Positions 46,341-58,168 of a stretch of 64,000 nucleotides of DNA are shown one piece after another. This DNA comes from Poa pratensis (taxonomy: Eukaryota; Streptophyta; Magnoliopsida; Poales; Poaceae): NCBI GenBank assembly GCA_947311845.1, contig CAMZMU010000096.1, forward strand, positions 20,064,288 through 20,128,287, read 5' to 3'. The position numbers and the translations under genes are program-made. The first letter of the stretch is position 1, and every line of letters begins with the position of its first letter. The notes below the pieces were generated by a model. It ran no database searches. It was not told the DNA's origin and saw only the letters and a program-made list of their open reading frames with translations.

Positions 46341-49300
46341 TGTAGCACCCTTGCTTAAAAAGCATAGGTACATTGCGAAATATGCCAGTCTCTGGATCAA
46401 TAAGACTTGCACTCACCAACAGATTGTAATATCATGCATCAATGTCAGAAATTATTACAACGCAAGTACGAATGATCCATAAAATACTTTATTACAACTG
46501 CGCATAGCCAAAGGCTAGCTTGAAACAAATAAAGTTCAACATTTATTCAGAGTTCACACGCAAAATAAATATAACACGGAGCTTCATCATCTCCATGCGC
46601 CACTGGCGAACATGTTGGTTGTAAGCTCGAAGACTGACGACGTCACTCCTAATCGGATGAACCTGCAACATGTAAGTTGCAGCCCAGATTGTTTGGGTCA
46701 GATGCCGTTCGACTGGCGGGCAAGTGAATACTGGTGGAATATAACATGGCAAGACTATTTCTACATGCTTATATGGCTGGTGGAGTTCAAGGCTATTGCA
46801 TAAAGCAAATTTTGTCCTACTTTTCATAAAGCATTTTTAATTCTCAGCAACAAAATGAGACACAACCCTGGACGCATCCAGTGTCTCATTTAACCCGAGT
46901 TCACCCATCAAATTTTATTATGAAATTGGAATGATGAGATTTTTCCATACACTACAATGTTCGAAGACACGCATTGTCCATAACCGGGGACACGGCTAAG
47001 ATCTTAGTTTGACACACTCTGCAGAGCTGGTGCACTTTCACCACTAGACCCGATCAACCCAAACTATCCTTTACACTCATTTAGTGATAAGGAAAAGAAG
47101 AAGATCGAGACGAGACTTTTCAGAAGTATTTTCCCATGGTACTACTAGCGAGATCACTGCCCACCTATCCCGCTACATCTTCAGATCTCACTGACCCAGG
47201 TCCACACAACATACTCCGTCAAGACAGAGCCCATATGACTAGTGGTTGCACGCTTCGGCAACAAACATGAAGTGACGTAAAATCTCGATACCCTGGGTGG
47301 CAATCCACAAGTGAGCGTAAACAAGACAGCCATAGACATGACCCATGAATAGCCACTCCACTCACATCATCCTCTATCAACCAATCCACCCAGGCAGTAA
47401 ATTAATTTAGTGGAGTTTTAAATATCACATCTACAATAAAACAATCATTTTTGCAGCATGTACTTCCACTAAATTATAATAGGTCACTACCAAGGTGGTC
47501 ATATGGCTAGCCTACAAGGTTTGCATAGCATAATATAACATAGTAGTACCTATCATGCATACTACTAAAATATCTACAAATGCAATAAAACGAAAATAGT
47601 AGGTCATTTATGCTTGTGCAAGTTATTCACTTGCTTCGTAGTCGTTCGTATAGCTGCAGCACTCACAACACGTTCTGCACTCTTCACAATCTAAACAAAC
47701 AAAAAGTACAAATTCAATACAACACACAAATGGCATTACAAAATTTATGTGTGCATGATAAAATGCAGAGGTGACACAATTTCAAGTCAAGCAACAAATA
47801 TTATTTTAGTTCTCTGGTATAAACTATATGCATGATGCTCATGTCAATTTTTAATATGTTTAATAAAATAAAACAATTTTGATTAGCTAAATACTAGTTT
47901 TTAAACATCTGTAATGAACGCTATTAAACATGATGCAAACATGCAAACTTTTGTGCCCACTGTATTCTACATAAATTTCTGAGAATTTTGGTAAAAAAAT
48001 CATAATTTTTGGCCAAGTAGAACTTAAGATATGAATTTTACAAGGTACGCATATTTTCTGGAATTTTTGGACGAGTTGACTGGGCTGTCGACGTGGCGCT
48101 GGTGTGGCGCTGACCGTGCAGCTGATGCTGCAGCCACGCGGCGACGCGTGATTCGCTCATACCCCTTCAATAAGTGATCTAATCTAAGACATAGGATCCA
48201 GATCTGATGGCCGTTACTGCTTCTTCTCCAATGGATTGTAGCCTTCAGCAAGGATCGTAAGCTTACCAGTACAGCTGCTTTGACGGTGATGCTCGGCGGT
48301 GCTCGGGTGGTTGTACGGCTCCAGGGAAAAATCCAGGCGAATCAGTTACCCCTCGGAGAACACAGTGACGGTCTCGGCAGCAGCTTCTCTACAGTTCCCA
48401 GGCGAGGGCGTCGTGCTCCGCAGCTCCAAACTCCGGCGACGAACAGCTCGCTCCCGTCTCTAATTAGTGCGAAAAACGAGATTATGGAGATGTATAGAAA
48501 CAAGGAGAAAGGTTGAACAGGAAGGGAAAGTCTCGGGGCGACGAGAGATGATGGACAACCTTCACCGAAGCGAAGAGGCGGCGGCGTGTTCCGTAGATCG
48601 ATAAGCGGCGGCTAGGGTTTCGTGTTTGTGGAAAAACTGAACGATGGAGGCGAGGGAATATTTATATGGTGGTTTAGCTAGCGAGGAGATAGAAATATCA
48701 ATCAAGGATCGTGAGATCTTTTTTTTTTTTTTTGCTAAACACAGTACAACGCAGACGCTCACATACACGCGTATACACTCACCCCTATGAACGCACACAC
48801 GCACACCCTACCCCTATGAGCATCTCCGAAAGACTGAGCCGGCGGATTGGGTCTTGAGATTGACGAAGTCACCACGGGCGCCTCGCTGTCGACGGGAACG
48901 TCGCCTCCCACTGAAGAATATTCCGCCTTAAATGAGAAACACCAGCGTCAAACCTGGGGTTTGAACTCTGGTGGGCTGGGGGTACAACCACCCTCCTAAC
49001 CATCTTGCCATAGGCAAGTTCTCCAAGGATCGTGAGATCTTCTCGGAGTTGGTTTGTACGTGAAGCGTACGTTTTCAGAAGTTTCGTTCCGAGTTCAGCT
49101 TAGACATAACGATACGATTGGCTGACATGTGGGCAAGGAAAAGAAATAAGGTTCAGAGAAGAAAAGGCTACGAAGGCTGACTGTTGGTATTGTACGTTCA
49201 GGGAAGAGAGAACGTTTCCTAGAAGAAAAGAAGATTTAGACGAGAGAGAAAAAGAATTTTGGTCCGTGCTTTCCCTTTGGACAAAGCCCTACGGCTGCTT

Positions 49301-49549
49301 CTCTTGCCTAGTTCTTTTAATTCTTTTCTTTGCTCCTTGTCTTCACACGTGTATTGTATAGAAAATAGCCTTTGTGCTTATATTGCACATAAAAGATATT
49401 TGTCCTTTTAAACCAATGCACTTGAATGAAATGCAACAAACAAATGATGATGATGAATGCCATGCATGATTTTGAAAATTTGTTTCATCCAAACAAAAGT
49501 TTTAAAATTTTAGTGATTTTTGAACATTCCAAAATCTTGGGATGTTACA
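46341..49549 (-). mobile_element. Solo LTR (TGTAACATCC-type) with a nested SINE
   Basis: Minus strand: starts TGTAACATCCCAAGATTTTG (49549) and ends GGGTGCTACA (46341). Perfect 5-bp duplication CCTAG at 46336-46340 and 49550-49554. A TATA-like CCATATAAATATTCC followed by a GC-rich leader lies near 48650 (minus strand). No internal retrotransposon region. About 2.89 kb without the SINE. Confidence 0.85.
48721..49024 (-). mobile_element. tRNA-derived SINE, copy 1
   Basis: 304 bp flanked by a perfect 17-bp duplication AAGGATCGTGAGATCTT (48704-48720, 49025-49041). On the minus strand the 5' end has an A-box-like TGGCAAGATGG and a B box AGTTCAAACCC, the two parts of an RNA polymerase III promoter. 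The 3' end is TGTACTGTGTTTAGC plus a run of A. It needs LINE machinery for movement. Confidence 0.93.
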
Positions 49550-49939
49550 CCTAGACTCCATTCAAACATATGGATGATAACACTAGTTGCATGGATAAGC
49601 CAATGTAGACTGCACAAAGGAAAAATCCGAGAAGAATAGAACACAAGAGAGTAGATATATATGTGCAAGAAATAATTAAGATCTTCTATAATAGCAATGG
49701 TTGGTGTGAGTCTACTGAACAATGTTGAAGTAGTTGAGTTAATGCAATGTACATAATGATAACATGCATACACACATGTGTACTTCTGATACGTGTTCCA
49801 TGCTCTCTCGCTAGAATGAAGATCTAAATCATCCATCTTCTCTCCGTCTACCAAATAACTTTTATTTTTTCAGATCATGTTATGATGATATCATGCATCT
49901 TCTATATTAATGCTAGAGAAAAAGGAACTATAGTCCAAG

Positions 49940-51270
49940 TTGTGATGATATGATGCATCTTATTTTCAATTGGGATGTGGTGTAAGTGTTTAATTCTTAC
50001 AGGATACTTGTTAGGAGATTTACCGATATCCCAATAGTATCCGTCCCTATATAATATTGTTACCGGAAAGAAGTTTCTGTCCAAAGTATTTTATCTATAT
50101 CTCCCCTGTAGGAGGTCTCTTTTTTTTTTTGCTAAACACAGTACAACGCAAGCGCTCATATACACGCGCACACACTCACCCTTATGAACGCACGCACGCA
50201 CACCCTACCCCTATGAGCACCTCCGAGAGACTGAGTCGGCGGGTCGAGTCTTGAGATTGACGAAGTCACCACAGGCGCCTCGCTGTCGACGGGAACGTCG
50301 CCTCCCACTGAAGAATATTCCGCCTTAAATGAGAAACACCAGCGTCAAACCTGGGGTTTGAACTCTGGTGGGCTGGGGGTACAACCACCCTCCTAACCAT
50401 CTTGCCACAGGCAAGTTCTCGTCCTGTAGGAGGTCTCTAACCTGTAAGAAATGTAATAGTTGGATGCACCTTGTTCAAAGGTTGATGATGGTACATTTAA
50501 GGGATGAATCGAAGGAAATTATGTGGAAGCTCACTATGACATGGTCCTTTACAGTTAAATCAATGTATGCCGATTTATGAAAGGATACCGAGTCTATTTT
50601 GGTAAATATATTTGCAAAATAAAGGTACCACTAGAAATCAAGATTTTATGAGTTTTCTTTACAAAAAATATTTCTCACAAAAGACAATCTTGCAAATGGT
50701 GTAAAAATTGTGTGTTTTGTGACCTTGAGGAGTCCAGTCACCATCCTTTCATTTCTTGTTCTTTTGCTCAGATGATTTGGAAAGTTGTGCAATTTACTTT
50801 TAATTTTACATCACCCACCAATCTAACAAATATGTTTGGAAATTGGTTAAACGGGATTGCTAAAGCAACCAAGGCTCATATCCGGATCGGGGTCTACGCC
50901 CTAATGTGGGCGTTATGGAATTGCCGAAACGACATAGTTTTTGACAAGACTCCAAATGCTCTTTTATTATTCATATAGCAATCCACTGGATCCAAACAGG
51001 GTCATGTCTCCTGCCGGGCGATATGGATTTCGGATGCTCTCATCTTCAGATCGTCGCTCGGTATATCTTCAAAGGCGGCTGACGGCTTACTAGGAGGATA
51101 TATCATGCATAGGTGCTATATGTTTTTCTTCTTCCGCAGGTTAATTTTTATGAACACTTTATATGATCCATGAGCTGCAATCGATGAACTTATAAACTTT
51201 GAATAAATAAATAAGGTTGTGTGCATTGATTCATGTAGAGGCTGGGGCGCCACACCTGTTTTGACCAAAA
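49940..51270 (+). pseudogene. LINE reverse transcriptase C-terminal remnant
   Basis: Plus strand: SWMHLVQRLMMVHLRDES, KLTMTWSFTVKSMYADL, then after a frameshift CVFCDLEESSHHPFISCSFA and RIGVYALMWALWNCRNDIVF, the zf-RVT region of plant LINEs. It sits inside an L repeat (L resumes at about 51270 with ACTTGAATAGTAG) and is itself split by a SINE. Stops and frameshifts make it inactive. Confidence 0.8.
50121..50422 (-). mobile_element. tRNA-derived SINE, copy 2
   Basis: 302 bp, same family as 48721-49024 with few differences. Flanked by a perfect 16-bp duplication CCTGTAGGAGGTCTCT (50105-50120, 50423-50438). Inserted in the LINE remnant. Confidence 0.93.
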
Positions 51271-51349
51271 AACTTGAATAGTAGAAGTATCATTATGACT
51301 TCTTCAAAATGATCATATACAAAAGTCACCAGAAGGGAACTACACCACT

Positions 51350-52080
51350 GTCGAATTTTTTTTTGTCACTCGTTACTAAATACCTTTTGATATTTGTTTC
51401 CATGCGACAACACAGCAATCTCTATTAAATTTGACCATCGGCTAATACATCGCACAACCGAGAGTTGTAATATGACCGTCCACTATTAATTTTGACTATC
51501 CAACGCGGCTCATATTCGAGAGTGCAACACGAATGTCGGCCGAGAGTTGCAATATGCCCGTCGGCTACAAAACCCAACCCACTGTAAAAGTAAAACCGTT
51601 AGATATTAGTACAAATAATAAGCCATTTGGTTGGATAGATGAGAGTTGGTTATTCCCGAATTTATTATACTGTCATCTATTGGTGGTCATACCCGAAAGT
51701 TTCCCGATAACCATCGGCCATTAAAGTGACGGACCGTCGACTATTAATTAACACCGTCAGAAGTAAGGGAATTTATAGTATTGATTGTGCTTACTTAATT
51801 ACCAAGGTGGAGATGGCTAGTATTATTTCCTATTGTAAAATATTGATTAATCGGTACAAAAATATTAAAATGGAATGGGGGACTATCTATTTGTGACTCC
51901 GAATAATTTTGGCATATAGTATGATCTACATGCATGTAATTTTCATGGATTTAAGGTTTAGAACACGTGTGGTTGTGTGAGGGGACATATAAAGGTGTCA
52001 GGTACTGCTTGCGGACACGTCCGGACGCGTCCACGGACAAATAGAAGATGAAGTATGCCTGATGCAGTTAGAGATGCTCT
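51350..52080 (+). repeat. X block, copy 2
   Basis: Ordered matches to copy 1: GCACAACCGAGAGTTG, GAGAGTTGCAATATG, CCATTTGGTTGGATAGATGA, CTTACTTAATTACCAAGGTG and GCGGACACGTCCGGACGCGT. Confidence 0.85.
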
Positions 52081-52109
52081 AAGCAAGAGAGATGCAAGAA
52101 GAAGACCAA

Positions 52110-52560
52110 ACTAACACAGCTGAAACATTCCCGGTGCTTCCTATTCACACACGCACACTTCTCCTGTTGGATTTATCGCTATCATCATAATTACTAGACT
52201 CTAATCAAACCTACGTATGACAACACTAGTTGCATGGATAAGCCAATGTAGCCAACACGAAAGAGAGAAACGATAAGCATAGAACACAAGTGAGTAGATA
52301 TATATGTGAAGAAAAAAACTAAGACGGAAGGTAGAGCTTCTATAACAACAACGGTTGGTGCGGTTTATTAAACCATGTTAAAGTAGTCGAGTTAATAACG
52401 CAACGTACATTGAGTCTGACTGTGATAACATGTACACACCCACGTGTAGTTTTGATACTTGTCCGATATTTGCTTGCTCGCGAGAGTAAAGACCCAAATT
52501 ATATATCCATCTTCTCTGCTTCTATTCCAGTAAATAACTTTTGATACTTGTTTCCGTGCT
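52110..52560 (+). repeat. L repeat in the array, between X2 and Y2
   Basis: ACATTCCCGGTGCTTCCTAT through AGAACACAAGTGAGTAG to AAATAACTTTTGATACTTGT. Confidence 0.75.
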
Positions 52561-52972
52561 GGTCCATGATATCCGGGCCTTCTACCGGAAAAGCACCGGC
52601 AAGGCACCCGGCCTCCCCTGCTCGTGCTCCCTTTTGGCTGCCTCGTCCGCGTCTCCGTCGGCCGGGGAGCTCGTGGTTTACTGCCGCCGGGGCCGGCCAG
52701 CCGGCCGGTCGCCCTTCGCCGGCCGTACACGAACCGTCCGGCCAGTGTCATTATTGAAGTTGCTGCTTCGCCTGCAAACTGGTGCTTGCGAGGTTAACAA
52801 AATACGGTGCGCGACACAGGTAGGTATAACTAGCACACTGACGCTAAATGTACGACCGTCGCTCTCGTGCAGATCAGCCGTCACCGTCGCCGCCCGCTAC
52901 ATGTCTGTACTTGGAGCCTTCCGCTGTATTCCATGCAACCATGTCCAATACATGATGACATATATACACTCA

Positions 52973-53782
52973 GGGTGTGTTTGATCCCACGGACACCCCA
53001 CCAGGTCCATGGATGCAAAATTCGGGTTGTTTACTTATTTGGCCAGCCCGTATGCCTGCATGCGAACGAACCTTAAACCATGTACGTTGAGTCAGGCTGA
53101 ATAGGAACGGCTGATTCATCCGTTTTCCTAGAGCTAGACTGAATAGAGCCCCTCGTGCCTCTCCCTCGCACCAGCGATCCCACGTGGGAGGTGAAATAGT
53201 CTGATAATAACATGCCCCTCACCTTTCTTTTTCTTTGTACTACTTCGTATAATCCCCTCTAATATACGTAAATATACTTTGATTCGAAATATTTTGAACA
53301 CAAAATATGTGCGCGTCGACGAGTAAGTTCCATCCCGTGATCGGTTTCGAATTTCATGAACATTAGCTTCTTAATTTAATTTGGACCAAAGTTTATACCA
53401 TTTTTCGATGAATTTTATCAAATTCGTCACACTCGGTCGACCGAGATTTCCTTTCACGAATAGATCGATCTCGCTGTTTCGCATAACTTTCATGTTGTAA
53501 AATTTTTCGTTTCGATGGACATATATAGTAGATCTTGTAAACATATGTGTGAGGTAAGTTCACCATGTAGACTAGGATGTAAGAGTAGTTTGTGTCCAGA
53601 TGCAATAACAATGCATGCAATCAAATACGAAAATGCAAAATATATAGGCAAAAAAGAAAAACGATATGCATGAAACCAAACTAAGTGCACGACATGACCG
53701 TCGACATGTTTTTCCAGGATCAGACCCAAGTGAGCCACGAATATGAGAGGGCCAAAATTGATGTGAGTAACCAAACACGCCC
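52973..53782. mobile_element. PIF/Harbinger-type non-autonomous element
   Basis: Termini GGGTGTGTTTGATC and inverse AACCAAACACGCCC, flanked by TCA (52970-52972) and TCG (53783-53785). Y copy 1 at 41939-41960 (CACTCATATGTACG) shows the empty site. 810 bp, no transposase. Confidence 0.75.
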
Positions 53783-54197
53783 TCGTATGCTACATCATTG
53801 TATACGTACGTAGAGATATCTTCAACTCAGGAAAGGAATATCCAGCTCCGCATGCACCGCGGAACCTAGGCCCCCTTCTTTTCAGCTTATTTTCCAGATT
53901 CTCCCAGAAGCTACCCTCCATCAGCTTCTCCCAGAATCTCGTTTTTTAAATTTGTTTAAACTTCTAAATAAGTACAAGTTTAAGACATGCCCTAGTCCCA
54001 CGACGGGCCCTTCGTGCCCAGTCGTGTTCGGCTTAAAGAAATATCGCACAGGCTGTGTTGCTAAGACATGCGTCGCCACTAGCAGACACGAACGGTTTGC
54101 CCCATGCCGCTGAGGCTGAGATCGATCTTCATTTCCTCCGTGCAATTACATGTCACGCCGTACTGTACAAACTGATGATTATTCGAGCTCTGATATG

Positions 54198-54767
54198 TGG
54201 GGTAAATTCCAGTTTTTACTTCCTAGTTTGACTTCTTTGATGCTATGTACCCATTTAGCAAGTTTTCATCTTAATTACCCCATTTAGCAAAAGTTGTGCC
54301 AAGCTTTACCCCCTGTAAAATTTTGTGGGCGTTCATCAAACAGCAGCACCAGAGCTAACAAATAGCGACAACGCCCTAGCAGCTTCTTTCAACCATGAGT
54401 CCTTCACAACCAAAAGACCAAAACAAAAATGTTAGCAGCTACCAGCAGCAATACATAGCAACAGCGTCAGCAGCTGTAATGATAAGCTGCACAAGATGCA
54501 TGTCAATCTTCTTCTCCTTCAACTTGTTCAGCAATATCTCAGCAGCAACGCCTCCTTACACTACCATCCTCCTCGAAGCCCTAGAAGCGACCTGGCATAC
54601 AGTATTTGTGTGAGGTAACAGACCAAGTAGTACTCTGCTTGGCACAATTTTACAGGGTGTAAAACTTGGCACAATTTTTGCTAAATGGGGTAATTAGGAT
54701 GAAAATTTGCTAAATGGGGTTATTAGCGTAAAAAACGTTAAATTAGGGGGTAAAAACTGAAATTTAC
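54198..54767. mobile_element. Long-TIR element, probably Mutator-like
   Basis: Inverted arms of about 130 bp: GGGTAAATTCCAGTTTTTAC at the left and, inverted, GTAAATTTCAGTTTTTACCC at the right, both continuing through CCCCATTTAGCAAA and TGTGCCAAG. Bounded by ATATG on both sides (54193-54197, 54768-54772). Y copies 1 and 3 lack it. Encodes nothing recognisable. Confidence 0.75.
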
Positions 54768-55414
54768 ATATGAGATACTGTTCGCCATCAGAGTTCGAGA
54801 TGCGATCGCGAGCTGGCCGGCAGCTTGCACCTTCGACGAAACTGCACGTTTTTTTATACGTACAAAATGTGTATATATAGTCACCGGGAAGTTTATGTAT
54901 AACGGAACTTATGATTAGTGGGTGCTTTCATTAATTAGCACGGGGGCGTGATCAGATATGGCATCGATATCAATAGGTCGAAAACATGCATGACCTGTCC
55001 CAGCACACGTTTCGCACTTAATTCCCGACATCGTTTCAATCATGAAAAGGAAATGCTTCAGGTACAAGCTAGACAAGTTTTGATTTGGACTTGCTTGCTA
55101 GGTACATTTGCAGTTAAAGGTTTCCTGAAGAATGATAACAATTGAGATGCTCATTCCGTTTCAAGATTTTTTTTAGATGCTCATGGTATAACTATTTCTT
55201 CAGAAGAACTCATGGAATATTGGTCGGTGGAGCCTTAATTATCTACTCTGATGCGTTGGCCAGTTACTTGTGGTGTTCTCTCAACGGTTGGCAAGGAGCA
55301 TCGGCACCTTGCGTCCAATCGTGCATGGGTGTCTGAGCGAGATACGCATGTAGAAGTATGCTAGTGATTAGTTATCAACGACTTATAAAGAGTTGTGATT
55401 TCTAGTTTTACCAT

Positions 55415-55800
55415 CATCCATTGCAGCTCATATTCAAGAGTGCAATACGAGTGTAGGCCGAGAGTTGCAATATGTCTATCGGCTAACAAACCCGATCCCC
55501 AACTGTAAAAGGAAAATTGTCAGATATTCGTACAAACCATCAACCGTTTGGTTGGATAGATGAGAGTTGGTTATTCCCGGGATTGATTGTACTGTCATTT
55601 ATTGGTTGTCATACCCGAAATTTTCCAGGTAACAATCGACCATTAAAGTGACGAATCATCGACTATTATGTAAAATTGCTGGAAGTAAGGGAATTTCTGG
55701 TAGTGAATATGCTTACTTAAGGTGGATATTCTTAGTGTTATTTCTTACTGTAAAATGTTAATTGACTGGAACCAAAAAGATTAAATAAAAAATGTGGGAG
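55415..55800 (+). repeat. X block, copy 3 (truncated)
   Basis: GCTCATATTCAAGAGTGCAA, GAGAGTTGCAATATG and GTTTGGTTGGATAGATGAGA match copy 2. It lacks the start and the final GCGGACACGTCCGG part. Confidence 0.8.
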
Positions 55801-55804
55801 TATT

Positions 55805-56350
55805 TATCACCCGCACTTCTCCTTTTGGATATTTATCATCATTCACAATTACTAGAATCTAATCAAACCTACCTATGATAACTCTAGTTCACTAGTTGCA
55901 TGGATGAGCCAATGTAGACAACATGGAGGATAGAAGCGATAAGAATACAACACAAGTGAGTGGATATATATGTGCAAAGAAAAGAAATTAAGACAGAAGG
56001 GTAGAGCTTCTTAAGGTGCGGTCTATTAAACAATGTTAAAGTAGTTGAGTTCATAATGCAAGGTACATTGAGACTGACTGTGATAACATGTACCAACCCA
56101 CATATAGTTTTGATACTTGTCCCATGCCTGCTCGCGAGAATGAAGACCCAAATTATATATCCATCTTCCCTGCGGCCTGCTTCTAAGTCACTACAGGAAG
56201 CAGACGGTACGCCAACGACATTTCCTACGCCGAGGGCTAGGTTGACGGGCTGGCCTCTTTGGGGTCTAAGCCAACGGCCCGTCGGCATAGGCTCTGGTCG
56301 TCGGCGCAGCGCGCCATTCTTGTAGCTAGTAATCAAATAACTTTTGATAC
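55805..56350 (+). repeat. L repeat in the array, between X3 and Y3
   Basis: CACTTCTCCTTTTGGATATT through GTTGCATGGATGAGCCAATG to AATAACTTTTGATACTTGTC, interrupted by a CACTA mini-element. Confidence 0.7.
56189..56327. mobile_element. CACTA-type mini-element
   Basis: 139 bp starting CACTACAGGAAGCAG and ending with the near-inverse ATTCTTGTAGCT, flanked by AGT at 56186-56188 and 56328-56330. L copies elsewhere lack it. The right terminus is degenerate. Confidence 0.6.
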
Positions 56351-56698
56351 TTGTCCACGGGATCCGGACCTTCGTGCTACCGGAAACAGCAACGGCAAGG
56401 CACCCGGCATCTCCTGCTCGGCCTCCCTTTGGCTGCCCCGTCCGCGTATCTCGGCTGGGGAGGTCGTGGTTTATTGCCGTCGGGGCGCCGGCCGGTTGCC
56501 CTTCGCCGGCAGTACACAAACTTGTCCGTGTCACCATTGACGTAGGTATAACTAGCAAGCAAACTACTCGTTACCACCGTCGCTCTCACAGACAGCCACC
56601 CGGCCGGTCCAAATCCGGTGCCAACATGCATGCAGATCAGCCGTCGCCGTCGCCCGGCCGCTACATGTCTGTAATTGGAGTCATGCAACCAGTACGTA

Positions 56699-56767
56699 CT
56701 CACTCCGTTCCAAATTAATTGACTTCCACTGGACAAATGGAAGTCAATTAATTTGGAACGGAGCGAG
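56699..56767. mobile_element. 69-bp palindromic Stowaway MITE
   Basis: CTCACTCCGTTCCAAATTAA and its near-perfect inverse AATTTGGAACGGAGCGAG with almost no loop. TA duplications at 56697-56698 and 56768-56769. Confidence 0.88.
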
Positions 56768-57262
56768 TACGTACCACGTCCTATACATCATGCATGATAC
56801 ACTACGTAGAGATATCTAGATCGACACCTTCAATCCAGGAAAGGAATATCCAGCTCTGAAGCTCGGGATCATGCGGCGGGTCCTAGTCCCACGAAGGGAC
56901 GTTCGTGCCCAGTCGTGTTCGGCTTAGAAAAATGGAGTGCACAGCCTGTGTTTCTAAGACATGCGTCGCCATGAGTAGACATGAACGGTTTGCCCCATGC
57001 CCCCCGCCGCTAAGGCTGAGATCGATCCTCAGTCCTCAGTCGGTCCATCAGTGTTGTACTGTAAAACAAGCTGAAGATTATGCGAGCTCTTATGAGATAC
57101 TGGTTAGTGGTCAGAGTACAAGATGTGATGGCGAGCTGGCTGCATGCTTGCACCTTCGACGAAACTGCAAATGATTATACATACAAAATGTGTTGTGTAT
57201 ACATGATTTTGTATAATGAGGCTTATGATTAGTGGGTGCTTTCATTAATTAGCACAGGAGCG

Positions 57263-58168
57263 GACCGGGCCAAACGTTTTCGCTCGCGAGGCGCTCCTAG
57301 GCGATCGTGAGGCGACGCGAGTTCCTACCCTAGCCGCCGCCGCCACTGCGGGTCACCGGCGCCGCCGCCGCCGGAGGCCACCGGCGGAAGAGCTGGGCCC
57401 CTCTCCTTCCGCTTGCCGCTCCGGCGGCAGGAGGGAGGGGGACCCCGCTTTTTGCATGCTAATTAGGGTTAGGAGTTTTCTGGCATGGTGCGCCATTGGG
57501 GTGGTGGGAGCGGCGCCCGGGCAAATAAATCTGCCTCAACTCTACTCCCACACCGGCGTTGTCCTTCATGGCGGCGTCTCGGAGTTGGTGGCACTGTAGG
57601 GTTCATGGATGGTGTCGGCCAGGCGGCGGCGGCGACTCCATCAGATAGGTTTTTCCTCCTGCTCTGTCCCCGTTGCTGCGGCGTTGACTCCGGCGCCATG
57701 GTAGAGCAGAGAGGATTCGTCCAGGAGTACGTGCAGACGGTGGTCTGCACTGGTGACAGCTGGAAGATGGTGCACCTTGTGGTGGGTTCGTGGTTGGAGG
57801 CTGACGATTCTGGTTCCCTACTCCGACGTCGTCGTGCGGGGGTGCCAGTGCTGAAGTTCGATGGCGTGTCCGGGGTCGTGCTGCCCCGGTCTGATTCTTT
57901 CAACGGCAATGGTTTGTCCTATGGCAAACTAATTTGGAGGTCCGAAAAGCTGATGATCAGCGATGGAGCCGCGTCGAGCTCGGGTGAAGAGGTGATCTGT
58001 CTATTTTTTTCCTTGGTGGCTGCTACGGTGGTGCCGAAGAAGATGGATAGGCGTTGGTTTGTCACATAGGTTTATCCTATCTTTCCAGATCTGTATGATC
58101 GGTGTATACGTACTTTGTATCTTGTCTTTCATTTATCAATGAGAATCGTATTACCATAAAAAAAAAAA
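57263..58168 (+). mobile_element. GC-rich poly(A) retroposon with 13-bp target duplication
   Basis: TAGCACAGGAGCG at 57250-57262 and 58169-58181. The 3' end reads TTTATCAATGAGAATCGTAT then TACCAT and an A run. It contains a 194-codon plus-strand frame (57485-58069) with no recognised domain. Absent from Y copies 1 and 2, which read AATTAGCACG(A/G)GGGCGTGAT. Confidence 0.85.

Larger units (their letters stand above)
46255..49920 (+). repeat. L repeat, copy split by a solo LTR
   Basis: GGAACATTCCCGATGCTTCC at 46263 to 46340, resuming at 49555 with GACTCCATTCAAACATATGG and continuing through the L landmarks to about 49920. Confidence 0.75.
52600..55410 (+). repeat. Y block, copy 2
   Basis: Same ordered landmarks as copy 1. 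Interrupted by a Harbinger-type element at 52973-53782, about 115 bp of extra sequence near 53860-53985, and a Mutator-like element at 54198-54767. Confidence 0.85.

Noticed and set aside
46341..49549. A protein-coding gene in the 3.2-kb insertion
   Set aside because: TG..CA termini, a 5-bp duplication and a promoter-like middle with no long frame fit a solo LTR.
57485..58069. 194-codon open frame as a host gene
   Set aside because: It lies entirely in a retroposon with target duplications, matches no domain I recognise, and is missing from the other Y copies.
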